The position numbers and the translations under genes were made by a program. From contig CATINC010000017.1 in assembly GCA_949524905.1 (NCBI GenBank), forward strand, positions 62,001-126,000: 64,000 nucleotides of DNA, read 5' to 3'. This stretch comes from Opitutia bacterium UBA7350. GTDB lineage: Bacteria; Verrucomicrobiota; Verrucomicrobiia; Opitutales; Coraliomargaritaceae. The notes beneath the pieces were generated by a model that worked only from the letters and a program-made list of their open reading frames with translations, ran no database searches and was not told the origin of the DNA. Position 1 is the stretch's first letter; every line of letters begins with the position of its first letter. Positions 46,619-56,478 of this stretch are shown here, in pieces.

Positions 46619-48307
46619 ATGTTTGAAGACCACAACGATACTTTATACGATATCATTAAAAATTCAAAAATGCTCAGTAATGAGCAATTGGAAGAATTGA
46701 ATGAATCTCATCTGAGTACGGGAAAGTCTTTAGCAAATGCTGTTACCGATGCAGGCTTGGTAGAGCGAGCAGCTTTACTTCAAGCTATTTCAGTTTTTTT
46801 GGCTTACGATTATCTTGAGGAAGTTCCTTCCAACATTCCCGATTCGGTATCCTCTAGCATTCGCTCAAATGTAGCGCGTATGTATGGAGTGGTTCCTCTT
46901 GAGAACGACGACACCTCCATTCGCTTACTCGCTTGTGACCCGTTTAATGCCAGTATCGTTGATGACCTGACCTTTAGTTTAAACAAGGATGTCTCTGTTG
47001 TAGTTGGAGACCCTCGCAATGTGCAAACCCTCCTTACCAATACCTATGGCGAAGAGGATTCTTCTATCGATGATCTGCTCGGTGATCTTGGTGAGGATTT
47101 TGCTACGGCAGAATCCGATACCAAAGAAATGGATCCGGCGGAGATGGCTAATCAGACGCCCATCATTCGCTTTGTTAATCTGGTACTTCAGCAAGCAATT
47201 AAAGACAAAGCATCAGATATACACTTTGAGCCCTTTGAGGACGAATTTCGTATTCGTTATCGAATTGATGGAGCGCTTTACGAAATGGCACCGCCTCCAA
47301 AAAACCTCGCGGTGCCGGTAATTTCTCGCGTCAAAGTACTTTCAAATATGAACATTTCTGAAAGACGGATTCCACAGGACGGGCGCATCAAAATGACAAT
47401 CGCTGGTCGTCCGGTTGATTTACGGGTATCAACGCTGCCCACGCGGTTTGGGGAGAGTGTTGTACTGCGTGTGCTGGATAAATCGGTTGTTAATCTCGAC
47501 CTTGAAGCGCTCAGCTTATCTGAAGAAATCCTTAACAAAATTCGTGAAATTGTAGATCGACCCAATGGCATCTTTATCGTTACAGGTCCCACCGGTTCAG
47601 GTAAAACCACAACCCTTTACAGTGCTCTTCGTGAGATCAATAAAGTAGAAACAAAAATCCTTACTGCTGAAGATCCGGTTGAGTATGAGATTGATGGCAT
47701 CATGCAAGTGGCGGTAAACCATCAGGTAGGACTCGATTTTGCCAAGGCTTTACGAGCCTTCCTTCGTCAGGACCCGGATAAAATTATGGTAGGAGAAATT
47801 CGTGACCTTGAGACCGCCCAAATTTCAGTTCAGGCATCGCTTACAGGACACGTGGTATTGAGCACCTTGCACACAAATGATGCCCCCGGCGCAGTCACTC
47901 GCTTAATTGACATGGGGCTTGAACCTTTCCTTATTTCGGCCTCGCTTGAGGCAATCCTTGCTCAGCGTTTGGTTCGTCGAATTTGCTCCTCATGCAAAAC
48001 AGCCTATGAGCCCAGTCAGGAACTTGTTGAAATGCTCGAGGTCGATCCGCTTGAAATTGCAGACAAAGATTTCTTTTACGGTGAAGGCTGCTCTGAGTGC
48101 AGCAAGACCGGTTACCGCGGCCGAGTGGGACTCTTCGAGATGCTTGTTGTCACAGATGCGATACGAGAGCTTATTAACAAACGAGCGCCCACACTCGCAA
48201 TTAAACAAAAAGCGCTTGAACAAGGTATGCGAAGTTTACGTGATGATGGATTGCGGGCAATTTTTGATGGAAAATCTACTATTGAGGAAGTCCTAAAATA
48301 TACCTAA
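46619..48307 (+). CDS. GspE/PilB-type assembly ATPase, copy 2
   Basis: A second full-length PilB/GspE ATPase, 562 residues. Like copy 1 it has the N-terminal MshEN region, Walker [10 protein letters not shown] near 323-331, AEDPVEYEI and [12 protein letters not shown], and the four-Cys zinc motif (CSSC near 457-460, CSEC near 491-494). Copies 1 and 2 are clearly distinct proteins and not a recent tandem duplicate. pilC follows after 12 bases. In type IV pilus loci a second assembly ATPase often serves a secretion system or a pilus subtype; which copy drives which machine is not visible. Confidence 0.88.
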   Translation: MFEDHNDTLYDIIKNSKMLSNEQLEELNESHLSTGKSLANAVTDAGLVERAALLQAISVFLAYDYLEEVPSNIPDSVSSSIRSNVARMYGVVPLENDDTSIRLLACDPFNASIVDDLTFSLNKDVSVVVGDPRNVQTLLTNTYGEEDSSIDDLLGDLGEDFATAESDTKEMDPAEMANQTPIIRFVNLVLQQAIKDKASDIHFEPFEDEFRIRYRIDGALYEMAPPPKNLAVPVISRVKVLSNMNISERRIPQDGRIKMTIAGRPVDLRVSTLPTRFGESVVLRVLDKSVVNLDLEALSLSEEILNKIREIVDRPNGIFIVTGPTGSGKTTTLYSALREINKVETKILTAEDPVEYEIDGIMQVAVNHQVGLDFAKALRAFLRQDPDKIMVGEIRDLETAQISVQASLTGHVVLSTLHTNDAPGAVTRLIDMGLEPFLISASLEAILAQRLVRRICSSCKTAYEPSQELVEMLEVDPLEIADKDFFYGEGCSECSKTGYRGRVGLFEMLVVTDAIRELINKRAPTLAIKQKALEQGMRSLRDDGLRAIFDGKSTIEEVLKYT

Positions 48308-48319
48308 TAAAATAATTTT

Positions 48320-49585
48320 ATGCCTAAATATAAATACTCTGCCATTGATAGTAATGGTAAACAAAAGACCGGAATTGTTAATGCTGATACTCTGGAATCT
48401 GCAAATGCTAAACTCACAAGCATGGGTCTTATGCCAACCCAAGTAGTTGCTGCGGGCTCAGGTGATACAAACCCCAACAAGGGTAAAACGAGTTCAAATA
48501 AGAATAAAAAGGAAAGCAAAAAGGGCAGTCGCGGATTCGGTAAAATCATTAAGCCTGAAGGCTTAGCTATTTTTACACGACAACTATCAACGCTTCTTGA
48601 GGCAGGGTTGCCGCTTCTACGTGCACTTGAAGTTATGATTCGACAGGAGCGAAATTTACGCTTCCGCAGTGTGCTAGAACAAGTGGCCGAACAGGTTAAA
48701 TCCGGAAATGCATTATCTGACGGCTTGGGGCAGTTTCCCAAGGTTTTTGATCGTCTATATGTGAATATGATTCGCGCAGGTGAAGCGGGTGGGGTGCTTG
48801 CGCTGGTGCTCTCGCGACTCGCTACTTTCATGGAAAAAGCTCAGCGCACCAAAGGAAAGGTTAAGTCTGCGATGATTTACCCTATCGTGGTGGTTGGCGT
48901 AGCCGTTTCGATCGTAACCTTGCTGATGGTGGTTGTGGTGCCAAAATTTCAGACTATTTTTGATGATATGCTGGACGGAGCTGCTCTTCCAGGTCCAACA
49001 CAATTGGTCATCAATATCAGTAATGGTATCCGCGAGAACATCTTATTAACGGCCATTACGCTGGTGGTATTTTTCTTTGGTTTAAAGTATCTTTTGAAAA
49101 CTCCTATGGGTCGAACTACCTTTGATTGGCTTTCCATTAATACCCCGAAGCTAGGCGACCTCGTGCGCAAGGTGAACATTGCCCGCATAACGCGTACTTT
49201 TGGAACACTCCTCTCCAGTGGCGTTCCCATTTTGCAAGCAATCAATATTACCAAGGATATTTCTAACAACAGTCACTATGCTAATGCTTTAAGCAGAATT
49301 CATGATAGTGTGCGTGATGGGGAAACACTCGCTGGCTCTATGGAGCGCGAGAAAGTTTTTCCTAGTATGGTTACTAGTATGGTGGATGTGGGAGAGGAAA
49401 CGGGAGCACTTGCAGAAATGCTCAATCGTGTTGCCGATAATTATGACGAAGATGTAGACAACGCTGTCGGTGGCATAACCTCAATAATTGAACCGGTCAT
49501 GATTGTCTTTCTCGCGGTTGTCGTCGGTTTTATTGTGATTGCCCTCTTCCTCCCGATTATCGAAATTATTAAACAACTTTCTTAA
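48320..49585 (+). CDS. pilC: PilC/GspF-type inner-membrane platform protein
   Basis: Polytopic platform protein of type IV pilus or type II secretion systems, contacting the assembly ATPase. The 421 residues have a basic Lys/Ser-rich cytoplasmic linker (about 45-72, [11 protein letters not shown]), then two GspF domains (about 80-203 and 285-405) with the repeated pattern [19 protein letters not shown] and [15 protein letters not shown] and three membrane segments (about 185-208, 232-255, 382-410). ATG 48320. It ends the motor operon at a terminator (49602). Confidence 0.92.
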   Translation: MPKYKYSAIDSNGKQKTGIVNADTLESANAKLTSMGLMPTQVVAAGSGDTNPNKGKTSSNKNKKESKKGSRGFGKIIKPEGLAIFTRQLSTLLEAGLPLLRALEVMIRQERNLRFRSVLEQVAEQVKSGNALSDGLGQFPKVFDRLYVNMIRAGEAGGVLALVLSRLATFMEKAQRTKGKVKSAMIYPIVVVGVAVSIVTLLMVVVVPKFQTIFDDMLDGAALPGPTQLVINISNGIRENILLTAITLVVFFFGLKYLLKTPMGRTTFDWLSINTPKLGDLVRKVNIARITRTFGTLLSSGVPILQAINITKDISNNSHYANALSRIHDSVRDGETLAGSMEREKVFPSMVTSMVDVGEETGALAEMLNRVADNYDEDVDNAVGGITSIIEPVMIVFLAVVVGFIVIALFLPIIEIIKQLS

Positions 49586-49601
49586 TTTCATTAATTCTTG
49601 A

Positions 49602-49636
49602 GCGGCCTGTTTCTCTAGGCAGGTCGCTGATTTTTT
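49602..49636 (+). terminator. Terminator of the pilus motor operon
   Basis: GCGGCCTG at 49602-49609 pairs with CAGGTCGC at 49620-49627 (one G-T pair, 10-base loop), followed by TGATTTTTT. Confidence 0.7.
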
Positions 49637-49641
49637 AGGCC

Positions 49642-50898
49642 ATGCATTTTATCCTCATCACAGTACTGGCATTGCTTTTTATAAAAACAATCGTCTCGCT
49701 TGTGCTGGAATGGATAAACCTCAGGCACGTGCGTAACAACGCAGGCACCATCCCCGATAGCTTTCGCGATTTTATGGATGTCGACACCTATGCCAAATCC
49801 ACAGCTTATACTGAAGCTCGCGCACGATTTGGTATCATCAGTGAAGTCTTTGATGCCTTGGTACTGGTCATGGTGCTGGTTCTTGGAATTTTACCATGGC
49901 TTTACGAAGGCCTCACTCCCTTGTTGGGTAGCGGTATCTGGAGTCAAAGCTTAGTGCTCATTGCCATTATGTTAATCCTGGGACTACCTGGATTACCTTT
50001 TGACTGGTGGAGTACCTTTCGCATAGAAGCGAATTTTGGTTTTAATAAAAGCAGCTTGAAGCTTTGGATCACTGATAAAATTAAAGGGATCTGTATTGGT
50101 TTGGTAATCGGGTTGCCGCTTTTGGCTCTCTTGCTCTGGTTGGTCGAAGCCCTTGGAGCAAACTGGTGGCTCTGGGGCTTTGGTGCGTTTTTCCTTTTTC
50201 AGCTTATTATGGTGGTGGCATATCCCATGTATATCATGCCGCTTTTTAATAAACTTGAACCGCTTGAAGCAGGTGAATTAAAGACTCGTCTATTTGACTT
50301 GGCAGACCGTACCGGCTTCAGAGCACAAACCATTCTTGTGATGGATGGAAGTAAACGCTCGGGGCATTCTAATGCTTTCTTTGCGGGATTTGGACGCTTT
50401 CGCCGTATTGTCCTTTTTGATACCTTGATTGAACAGATGAATACGAGCGAAATCGAGGCTGTTTTAGCACATGAAATCGGTCACTACAAACTGGGTCATA
50501 TTCCCAAGATGATTTTTCTTTCTGCGTTCAGCACCTTTATAATGTTCGCAGTTCTTGGTTGGCTCAGTCATTCTGAGCGGTTTGTGACTGCCTTTAATTT
50601 CGAACCAACGAGCATGGAAAGCCTAGTCCCGGTTTTTCTTTTAGTAGCTCTCCTAAGTGGACTCGTGAGTTTTTGGTTTGGACCACTCTCTAGTCGACTT
50701 TCTCGCAAGCATGAATACGAGGCTGATGCTTTTGCACGTGGCGCAATGCAAAGCCCAGATTCACTCATTGCTGCTCTGCGAAAATTACATAAAGAGAATC
50801 TCAGTAACCTTACCCCGCATCCTATCTACAGCGCCTTCTATTATTCGCACCCAACTTTGCCGGAACGCGAAAGTGCCCTGCGCCATGCTGAGAATTGA
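49642..50898 (+). CDS. M48 family membrane metallopeptidase (Ste24/CAAX-like)
   Basis: Integral membrane zinc protease of family M48A. The 418 residues carry the catalytic [10 protein letters not shown] motif (HExxH) near 279-288 and the third ligand region [10 protein letters not shown] near 359-368, set among about six hydrophobic segments as in Ste24 and HtpX. The N-terminal region of about 100 residues with two helices matches the CAAX-protease N-terminal domain. Bacterial members are thought to clear damaged membrane proteins. ATG 49642 lies just past the upstream terminator T-run. The 3' end overlaps the next gene by 14 bases. Confidence 0.88.
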   Translation: MHFILITVLALLFIKTIVSLVLEWINLRHVRNNAGTIPDSFRDFMDVDTYAKSTAYTEARARFGIISEVFDALVLVMVLVLGILPWLYEGLTPLLGSGIWSQSLVLIAIMLILGLPGLPFDWWSTFRIEANFGFNKSSLKLWITDKIKGICIGLVIGLPLLALLLWLVEALGANWWLWGFGAFFLFQLIMVVAYPMYIMPLFNKLEPLEAGELKTRLFDLADRTGFRAQTILVMDGSKRSGHSNAFFAGFGRFRRIVLFDTLIEQMNTSEIEAVLAHEIGHYKLGHIPKMIFLSAFSTFIMFAVLGWLSHSERFVTAFNFEPTSMESLVPVFLLVALLSGLVSFWFGPLSSRLSRKHEYEADAFARGAMQSPDSLIAALRKLHKENLSNLTPHPIYSAFYYSHPTLPERESALRHAEN

Positions 50899-51820
50899 GG
50901 CGAGGCGCAGGCTGGTTTTTTGCCGCACACGAGCCGTGCTTCTACTCGTTGCGCTATTTTTATCTAACGCTGCGCCTGCTGAAACCCTCCGCGTCGCCAC
51001 TTATAATCTTTATAATTACCTTTCCATGGACCGCAGTGTTGATGGTAAGTGGCGTAAAGACTACCCTAAGCCAGAGAGTGAGAAATCTGCCGTACGCCGA
51101 GCCATTGTGGAAGTGCGACCCGACGTGCTTGCTATCCAAGAAATTGGAGACCTCAAATACTTAAATGAATTACGAAATGATCTTCGCCGTGACGGCCTTG
51201 ATTACATCCACATCACCCACCTGCAAAATCCAGAATCTGATCGCTGCCTTGCCATTCTAAGCCGATTGCCTTTTTACCAGACTAAGCAACACCAAGACCT
51301 TGATTTTAAATACTTCGAAGGCCGTCATTCCGTTCGACGCGGAATGCTTGAGGTGGAAATTCGTCCTATTCCCGGGCTTAGAATTCAGATTTTTAACCTC
51401 CATTTGAAAAGCCGATGGACCGTTCGCGATGATGACCCTGAAGCTGCCCTTCAGCGCACGCGCGAAGCAGAGGCCTGTCGTAATCGCATCATTGACCGTA
51501 CCATCAATGAAAGCCGCCCTCATTATCTTATCCTCGGTGATTTTAATGATAATCCTGATAGTTCACCCCTGCGTCGCTTCAAGAAACGCGGCAACTTAAT
51601 CATCGCAGAGCGCCTTATTGCCGCCGATAGTCGAGGCGAATTTTGGACTCACTTTTACCGTCGCCAGTCTAGTTATTCAACCGTGGATGGTATACTAGTT
51701 TCGCCACCGATGATGCCTGCAGTAAAAGTTGGACGCATTGCAGATACTCTTAGCCCGCCACAAGGTAGTGATCATCGCTTGGTGTATGCCGATTTTGATT
51801 TTTCTAAGCTTTCGAATTAA
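50885..51820 (+). CDS. Secreted endonuclease/exonuclease/phosphatase-fold protein
   Basis: A 311-residue secreted member of the EEP superfamily. A signal peptide starts at ATG 50885 ([26 protein letters not shown], cleaved near 38), followed by the barrel: [11 protein letters not shown], the catalytic Glu in [15 protein letters not shown] and the final [10 protein letters not shown] with the metal His. The substrate could be DNA, a phospholipid or another phosphodiester. The frame is open back to 50678, but that part overlaps the M48 gene. It overlaps the M48 stop by 14 bases, so is likely coupled to it. Confidence 0.82.
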   Translation: MLRIEARRRLVFCRTRAVLLLVALFLSNAAPAETLRVATYNLYNYLSMDRSVDGKWRKDYPKPESEKSAVRRAIVEVRPDVLAIQEIGDLKYLNELRNDLRRDGLDYIHITHLQNPESDRCLAILSRLPFYQTKQHQDLDFKYFEGRHSVRRGMLEVEIRPIPGLRIQIFNLHLKSRWTVRDDDPEAALQRTREAEACRNRIIDRTINESRPHYLILGDFNDNPDSSPLRRFKKRGNLIIAERLIAADSRGEFWTHFYRRQSSYSTVDGILVSPPMMPAVKVGRIADTLSPPQGSDHRLVYADFDFSKLSN

Positions 51821-51883
51821 ATTTAATACAGAGGGCATTTCCTCGGTTGCAAGTCATGCAAGCATTGCCACTCTTCAGACTAT

Positions 51884-52663
51884 ATGGAATTAATTTTCAT
51901 GGGAACGGGGACATCACAAGGGGTGCCGATGATCGCACATCCTGAAGATGGATGTGATCTAAATAATCCAAAGAATTGGCGCACGCGCAGCTCTATTCAT
52001 GTGGTCATGGATGAGCATCATATTCAGGTTGATGCAGCCCCTGAGTTTCGTATGCAGTGTATCCATTGTGGTATTGAAACACTGGATACCTTTATCCTAA
52101 CACACCACCACGCAGATCATATCCTGGGTATGGATGACCTGCGGCGTTTTTGTGATTTGAAGGGCGGAGTCGCCTTACCTGTTTACAGCAATACCGAGGG
52201 CCTTAAGCAGGTAAGAACAATTTTTCCCTATGCGATTGTAAAAAAACCTAAAGTCCGGGGTTATCCGGCTTTTAATTTACACAAGATGCCATCTATGCTT
52301 GAACTTTCAGGTGGGCGTGTCGAATCAATTACTTTACCACACGGATCAATTGATGTGCTTGGCTTGGTCTTTACGGAGGCTTCAAGCGGTAAGAAATTGG
52401 TTTATTTTACCGATTGTAAATCGGTGGATGCAGATGCGCAGGCGCTAGCTGAAGGAGCCGATGTGGTTGTTTTAGATGGTCTACGATTCAAACCACATCC
52501 TTCGCATATGACCGTGGACGAGGCGGTTCAAGTTGCGATTAAAATAGGAGCACCATTATCTTACCTAACCCATATGACCTATAAAGTGGACCATGAAAGC
52601 ACGGAGGCTAAACTGCCTGAAAATATCCATTTGGCCTTTGATGGCCTACGTTTAAATTGGTAA
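51884..52663 (+). CDS. PhnP-like MBL-fold metal-dependent hydrolase
   Basis: Metallo-beta-lactamase-fold phosphodiesterase-like protein of the PhnP/tRNase Z-like group. The 259 residues contain the N-terminal GTGTSQGVP motif near 7-15, the metal motif THHHADHILGMDDLR near 71-85, the TDCKS segment near 176, and the distal HMTYKVDH near 227-234. PhnP itself acts on cyclic ribose phosphate in phosphonate use, but no phn genes are present. ATG 51884 is clear. It is convergent with accA, 13 bases apart. Confidence 0.82.
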   Translation: MELIFMGTGTSQGVPMIAHPEDGCDLNNPKNWRTRSSIHVVMDEHHIQVDAAPEFRMQCIHCGIETLDTFILTHHHADHILGMDDLRRFCDLKGGVALPVYSNTEGLKQVRTIFPYAIVKKPKVRGYPAFNLHKMPSMLELSGGRVESITLPHGSIDVLGLVFTEASSGKKLVYFTDCKSVDADAQALAEGADVVVLDGLRFKPHPSHMTVDEAVQVAIKIGAPLSYLTHMTYKVDHESTEAKLPENIHLAFDGLRLNW

Positions 52664-52676
52664 AATCAAAAGCTAT

Positions 52677-53663
52677 CTAATTTTCAACGATAGAGGTTTT
52701 ACTGTCTTCAAACTTACCGAGCTTGCGGTAGCGCTTATAGCGTTCGTCTAAAAGTTTGCTTACGGATTTGCGCTTGAGATTAGCGAGATTCTCTTTGATA
52801 GCAGCTTTGATCATTTCAGCAGCTTTTTCATAATCCCGGTGTGCTCCTCCAGGGGGTTCGGGTAGGACAGCGTCAACAACTTCAAATTCTAAAAGGTGCC
52901 GTGGGCTAAACTTTAATGCTTCGGCTGCTTTAGGTGCTGCCGCACGATCTTTCCATAAAATGGCCGCGCAACCCTCCGGTGATATTACAGAGTAATAGCA
53001 GTTCTCCATGATCATGACTTTATCGGCAACCGCCATTCCAAGAGCACCACCAGAACCACCTTCACCGATCACAATCGACACAATGGGAACTTTCAAGCAG
53101 CTCATCTCGCGAATATTCACGGCAATGGCTTCTGCCACGTGGCGTTCTTCTGCCCCAATGCCAGGATAAGCCCCTGGGGTATCAATAAAAGTGACCACTG
53201 GCATACCAAATTTTGCTGCCATTTCCATCAAGCGCATGGCTTTACGATAACCTTCGGGATTTGGGCATCCAAAGTTGCGCTTTAAATTGTCCTTGGTGTT
53301 TCGTCCCTTCTGCTGGCCGATGACCATCACCGATTGGTTATCAAGAAAAGCAGGCCCACCCACAATAGCGGCATCCTCACTGAAGCGGCGATCGCCATGC
53401 AACGGCTGGAAATCGGTAAAGATTCGCTCGATGTAATCCAGCGAGTAGGGTCGCTTTGGGTGACGAGAGAGCTGAACTCTTTGCCAGGCGGTCAAGTTAG
53501 TGTAGATATCTGCTTTGAGTGCCTCGATCTTTTTCTCAATAGCAGTAATTTCGCTGCTAACATCCACTTTAGATTCTTCAGAAACCGACTGCAGGGTCAT
53601 GAGTTGCTTTTCCAGCTCACGCAGTGGTTTTTCAAATTCGAGAGTATAGGTCACGTCATCCAT
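52677..53663 (-). CDS. accA: Acetyl-CoA carboxylase carboxyltransferase subunit alpha
   Basis: Transfers the carboxyl group from carboxybiotin to acetyl-CoA, the committed step of fatty-acid synthesis, together with AccD. The 328 residues carry the AccA signature LEFEKPLRELEKQL at the N-terminus, the crotonase-fold core GRNTKDNLKRNFGCPNPEGYRKA split over about 143-168, TFIDTPGAYPGIGAEERHVAEAI near 185-207 and IGEGGSGGALGM. ATG 53663 is chosen over TTG 53678. It lies downstream of the small TPR gene on the same strand; accD is elsewhere. Confidence 0.96.
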   Translation of the reverse strand: MDDVTYTLEFEKPLRELEKQLMTLQSVSEESKVDVSSEITAIEKKIEALKADIYTNLTAWQRVQLSRHPKRPYSLDYIERIFTDFQPLHGDRRFSEDAAIVGGPAFLDNQSVMVIGQQKGRNTKDNLKRNFGCPNPEGYRKAMRLMEMAAKFGMPVVTFIDTPGAYPGIGAEERHVAEAIAVNIREMSCLKVPIVSIVIGEGGSGGALGMAVADKVMIMENCYYSVISPEGCAAILWKDRAAAPKAAEALKFSPRHLLEFEVVDAVLPEPPGGAHRDYEKAAEMIKAAIKENLANLKRKSVSKLLDERYKRYRKLGKFEDSKTSIVEN

Positions 53664-53703
53664 GAAGCCAGTATCCAAATGGTTCCTTGCAAAACTGTCA
53701 ATC

Positions 53704-54063
53704 TCAGGGGTTGTCTGCTTCAGGAGGAGGACTTTTCAATTCTTGCTTCCAGCTCAGCATACGTGCCTGTGCTCCAAAATGCTCAGCTTGCTCCTTATCT
53801 CCGCATTGTACCCATATGCGCGAAAGGCTGGTATTGATATGAATATCTTCTGGGCAAAGCTTGTGAGCTGCTGTAGCTGCCTCCAGTGCGGCCTTATATT
53901 TTTTCTGAGCATAATAAACCTCAGTGAGAGCGTGCCAGGCCTCAAATGAGTCTGGATGGTTCTCCAGAAGCTTACGTAGGCAGTCTTCTGCAGATGCGCT
54001 ATCGCCGAGGGTAAATTCGTAGGTGGCGGCATCAATGCAGTCTTGGAGTGAAGTTTCGCTCAT
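53704..54063 (-). CDS. Small TPR-repeat protein
   Basis: A 119-residue soluble protein with two to three TPR-like units: residues about 5-38 (IDAATYEFTLGDSASAEDCLRKLLENHPDS), 39-72 (FEAWHALTEVYYAQKKYKAALEAATAAHKLCPED) and a partial third. It has no signal or membrane segment. The frame upstream of accA suggests co-transcription, but the function is unknown. ATG 54063 is the only strong start. Confidence 0.7.
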   Translation of the reverse strand: MSETSLQDCIDAATYEFTLGDSASAEDCLRKLLENHPDSFEAWHALTEVYYAQKKYKAALEAATAAHKLCPEDIHINTSLSRIWVQCGDKEQAEHFGAQARMLSWKQELKSPPPEADNP

Positions 54064-54114
54064 GTTCTCATGTTTAAGGTTGCCCGTTTAGTCTAGAGTA
54101 AAGAGTGTTGGCAA

Positions 54115-54819
54115 ATGGCTGTACCGCAAATCGAAAAACTCTTAATTGTTCAGGATCGTGATGCTACTCTGCAAAAGACAGAACAGGAATTAGCTCGCCT
54201 GCCACGCGAGCGGGCAGCACTCGATGCTAAAATCTCATCCGAGACAGAAAATATTGAAAGTGCACGGGCTGCCCTGAAAGCTAAAGAGCTAGCGCGAAAA
54301 GAACTTGATTCGGAGGTCAAGATACTAGAAGCCGCGATTCAGAAGTTTCGCACCCTCCAGCTTGAGGTTAAAAAGAATGATGAATACCGTGCACTCACGC
54401 AGCAGATTGAACAAGCTGAAGGAAGCATCGCCTCTCTCGAAGAAAAGGAAATTGGACTACTCCTCGAAATCGATGCCGAGCAAGAAGGTTTTAATGAGGC
54501 AAAAGCAGAAATTGATGCCCGTATCAAAATTCAAAAGCATAGCATTACTCAACTTAAGGAACGCGAAACTAACTTAAAATATAGCTTAAATGATGCGCGT
54601 GTGGCTCTGGAAGAAGCACGCGCAGGTGCTGATTCCGAATACCTACAACACTACGATCGCGTTCGCAAACTCAGCAAACGCACGCCCTATGTTGCTCGCA
54701 TTGAAAACCACACCTGCTCCGGATGCCATTTGCGTGTCTCTAATGAAGTAGCTCAGGCAATCCGTGACCCTAAGGAACCTCATTTTTGTGATCAATGCGG
54801 TCGCCTAGTGTACCTTTAG
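54115..54819 (+). CDS. Coiled-coil zinc-ribbon protein
   Basis: A 234-residue protein of the C4-type zinc-ribbon (zf-RING_7) family. Residues about 5-190 form a long antiparallel coiled coil rich in Glu/Lys/Ala; the C-terminal ribbon has CSGCH (Cys 202, 205) and CDQCG (Cys 226, 229), the four zinc ligands. A chlamydial homologue binds nucleic acid and is linked to type III secretion, but here the role is open. ATG 54115 is divergent from the TPR/accA unit, 51 bases away. tRNA-Lys follows. Confidence 0.82.
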   Translation: MAVPQIEKLLIVQDRDATLQKTEQELARLPRERAALDAKISSETENIESARAALKAKELARKELDSEVKILEAAIQKFRTLQLEVKKNDEYRALTQQIEQAEGSIASLEEKEIGLLLEIDAEQEGFNEAKAEIDARIKIQKHSITQLKERETNLKYSLNDARVALEEARAGADSEYLQHYDRVRKLSKRTPYVARIENHTCSGCHLRVSNEVAQAIRDPKEPHFCDQCGRLVYL

Positions 54820-54849
54820 TGGTTTACCATAAAACTCCTCCCCTTGCGC

Positions 54850-54878
54850 TTGACAGCTTTGCCTCTCACACTTTGTAT
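54850..54878 (+). promoter_or_regulatory. Promoter of tRNA-Lys(UUU)
   Basis: A perfect -35 TTGACA at 54850-54855 and TTGTAT at 54873-54878, spaced by 17 bases, would start transcription about 9 bases before the tRNA. Confidence 0.5.
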
Positions 54879-54893
54879 GTCCCGCTTCTACAG

Positions 54894-54969
<76 letters not shown>

Positions 54970-55157
54970 GTGGGATAAAGGGCATTTGAAAATTCAAAGG
55001 CGAAATGATCCTTTATGTTTGAAATAATCGGCTAAATTAGTGTCTAAAAATTTCAATTAATGAGCTCAAAACCTATTTAAATAAATATAAATTTTTTTAG
55101 GTCAAAGGAACTATTTTCCTTTTGCCATGTATTATTAATCAGTGTTCACTTAATAAA
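54970..55157 (+). promoter_or_regulatory. AT-rich leader of the ECF sigma gene with hairpin
   Basis: The stretch between tRNA-Lys and the sigma gene is AT-rich and holds no gene. A hairpin CAAAGGAA/TTCCTTTTG (55103-55124, 5-base loop) lies in it. GGAACT at 55107-55112 followed after 16 bases by GTATTA is a loose match to ECF-type autoregulated promoters (GGAAC -35). Confidence 0.4.
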
Positions 55158-55760
55158 ATGCTAGAAAAGTCTCAAAATGCTTTAGCAGATGATCTGCTGA
55201 TTGAAAGAATTCGACAAGGGGATTCAGCGGCTTATGATACCATGGTACTTCAGCATTGGGATCGCATCTATGCTCGCGTGCATCATTTGTTGAAAAACAA
55301 ACAAGATGCCGAGGAGGTAACTCAAGACGCTTTTATCCGAGCGCATCGTGGACTCGACAACTTTCGCGGAGATGCAGCCTTCTCTACATGGCTTTATCAG
55401 ATTGCCACAAATTTAGCTCATAATCGTTACTGGTATTGGTTTCGTCGAAAACGGGATCAGTCTATTTCATTTGACCAACCCATTGGGGAAGATGGCAATT
55501 TGACATTGGAAAGCGTTATTCCAAGTCGCAGTGAAACGCCTGCAGAGGCAAGTATGACGCAAGAATTTGTAGATCGAGTTTCAGATTGTATGTCTGGGCT
55601 CAATGAAAAACATCGTGAAGTGTTGATAATGCGCAATGTGAGAAATCTTTCTTATGATGCCATTGCTGAGGAACTGGGAATAAACGTAGGTACGGTCAAA
55701 AGCCGGATTGCGCGGGCCCGCGAGACGCTGCGTGCGCTCATGGGAGTCGACTTCTCATGA
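55158..55760 (+). CDS. ECF-family RNA polymerase sigma factor
   Basis: Alternative sigma factor of the RpoE-like extracytoplasmic class. The 200 residues have region 2 at about 15-85 (AEEVTQDAFIRAHRGLDNFRG, then FSTWLYQIATNLAHN) and region 4 at about 137-190 (HREVLIMRNVRNLSYDAIAEELGINVGTVKSRIARARE). The frame opens at 55122, but ATG 55158 starts at the family N-terminus. Its stop overlaps the anti-sigma gene by ATGA, the usual arrangement for an ECF/anti-sigma pair. Signal unknown. Confidence 0.92.
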   Translation: MLEKSQNALADDLLIERIRQGDSAAYDTMVLQHWDRIYARVHHLLKNKQDAEEVTQDAFIRAHRGLDNFRGDAAFSTWLYQIATNLAHNRYWYWFRRKRDQSISFDQPIGEDGNLTLESVIPSRSETPAEASMTQEFVDRVSDCMSGLNEKHREVLIMRNVRNLSYDAIAEELGINVGTVKSRIARARETLRALMGVDFS

Positions 55761-56437
55761 AGGAGCAAAATTTCAGAGATTTGCTAAATCTCTACCTGGA
55801 CGGCGAACTATCGCCGGAAGATGAGTCACGTTTAGCGGAATTGATTGCATCCGATGCAGAGCTTCGAGCTGATTTCATGCAAGCTTGCCGTTTGCATGGT
55901 GCAACTCAAATGGCATTGAATCCGCAAGCCTTGCAGCCAAAAGATCTAAATCAGCGCTATTTCTGGTCACGATTATTCATCGGTATGGCGGCAGCATCCT
56001 GTGCGGTTTTAGGTGCTATGTTTTTAATGCCATGTGTTATCAGTGATGAAGCCGCTCACATCAGCGTCCCATTGTGTGCCCAAGACCCTTATCTAAATAA
56101 CGCGGTGATCGAGCAAGTGAACAAAGATAAGGAAGCTCCATCCTATGAACATTCAAATGCTTGTTTGGCAGCTCATTTTCGACTTCAGGGTCTAGAGCCA
56201 GCAATTTCCCCTGCAGATATCGCCTTAATGCCTCTGGATCCTAGCGAACACTTCAGCAAGCACGTGATCCCGCTCAGTGAGGTCAATTTTAAGGAAGAAG
56301 CTGAGCGATTACTTTCCAGTGAATTATTTAGAAAGAGATCTCGTATCAATGATCTAGAATTTGAGTCATTCATGGTCGATCCATTGATAAACCGAGTGCA
56401 GAATATGGGTTTTTCGGGTTCACTGGTAGTTTATTAG
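55757..56437 (+). CDS. Membrane anti-sigma factor candidate
   Basis: A 226-residue protein coupled to the ECF sigma gene by overlap. The N-terminal 50 residues have the typical start LNLYLDGELSPEDESRLAELIASDAELRADF of anti-sigma domains, but the HxxxCxxC zinc motif of ZAS proteins is absent (one Cys, at 44, near a His at 47). One membrane helix lies at about 72-95 and a 130-residue periplasmic domain follows, with Cys 103 and Cys 119-120 region residues. It probably holds the sigma factor at the membrane until a periplasmic signal arrives. Confidence 0.78.
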   Translation: MKEQNFRDLLNLYLDGELSPEDESRLAELIASDAELRADFMQACRLHGATQMALNPQALQPKDLNQRYFWSRLFIGMAAASCAVLGAMFLMPCVISDEAAHISVPLCAQDPYLNNAVIEQVNKDKEAPSYEHSNACLAAHFRLQGLEPAISPADIALMPLDPSEHFSKHVIPLSEVNFKEEAERLLSSELFRKRSRINDLEFESFMVDPLINRVQNMGFSGSLVVY

Positions 56438-56478
56438 AAACCGCCGAACGGGGGTTCTAATGTTAGCCTCAGATTCTG

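Noticed and set aside
56438-56478. Hairpin AACCGCC/GGGGGTT between the anti-sigma gene and ruvA as a terminator
   Set aside because: Stem is interrupted by a mismatch and no T-run follows on either strand.
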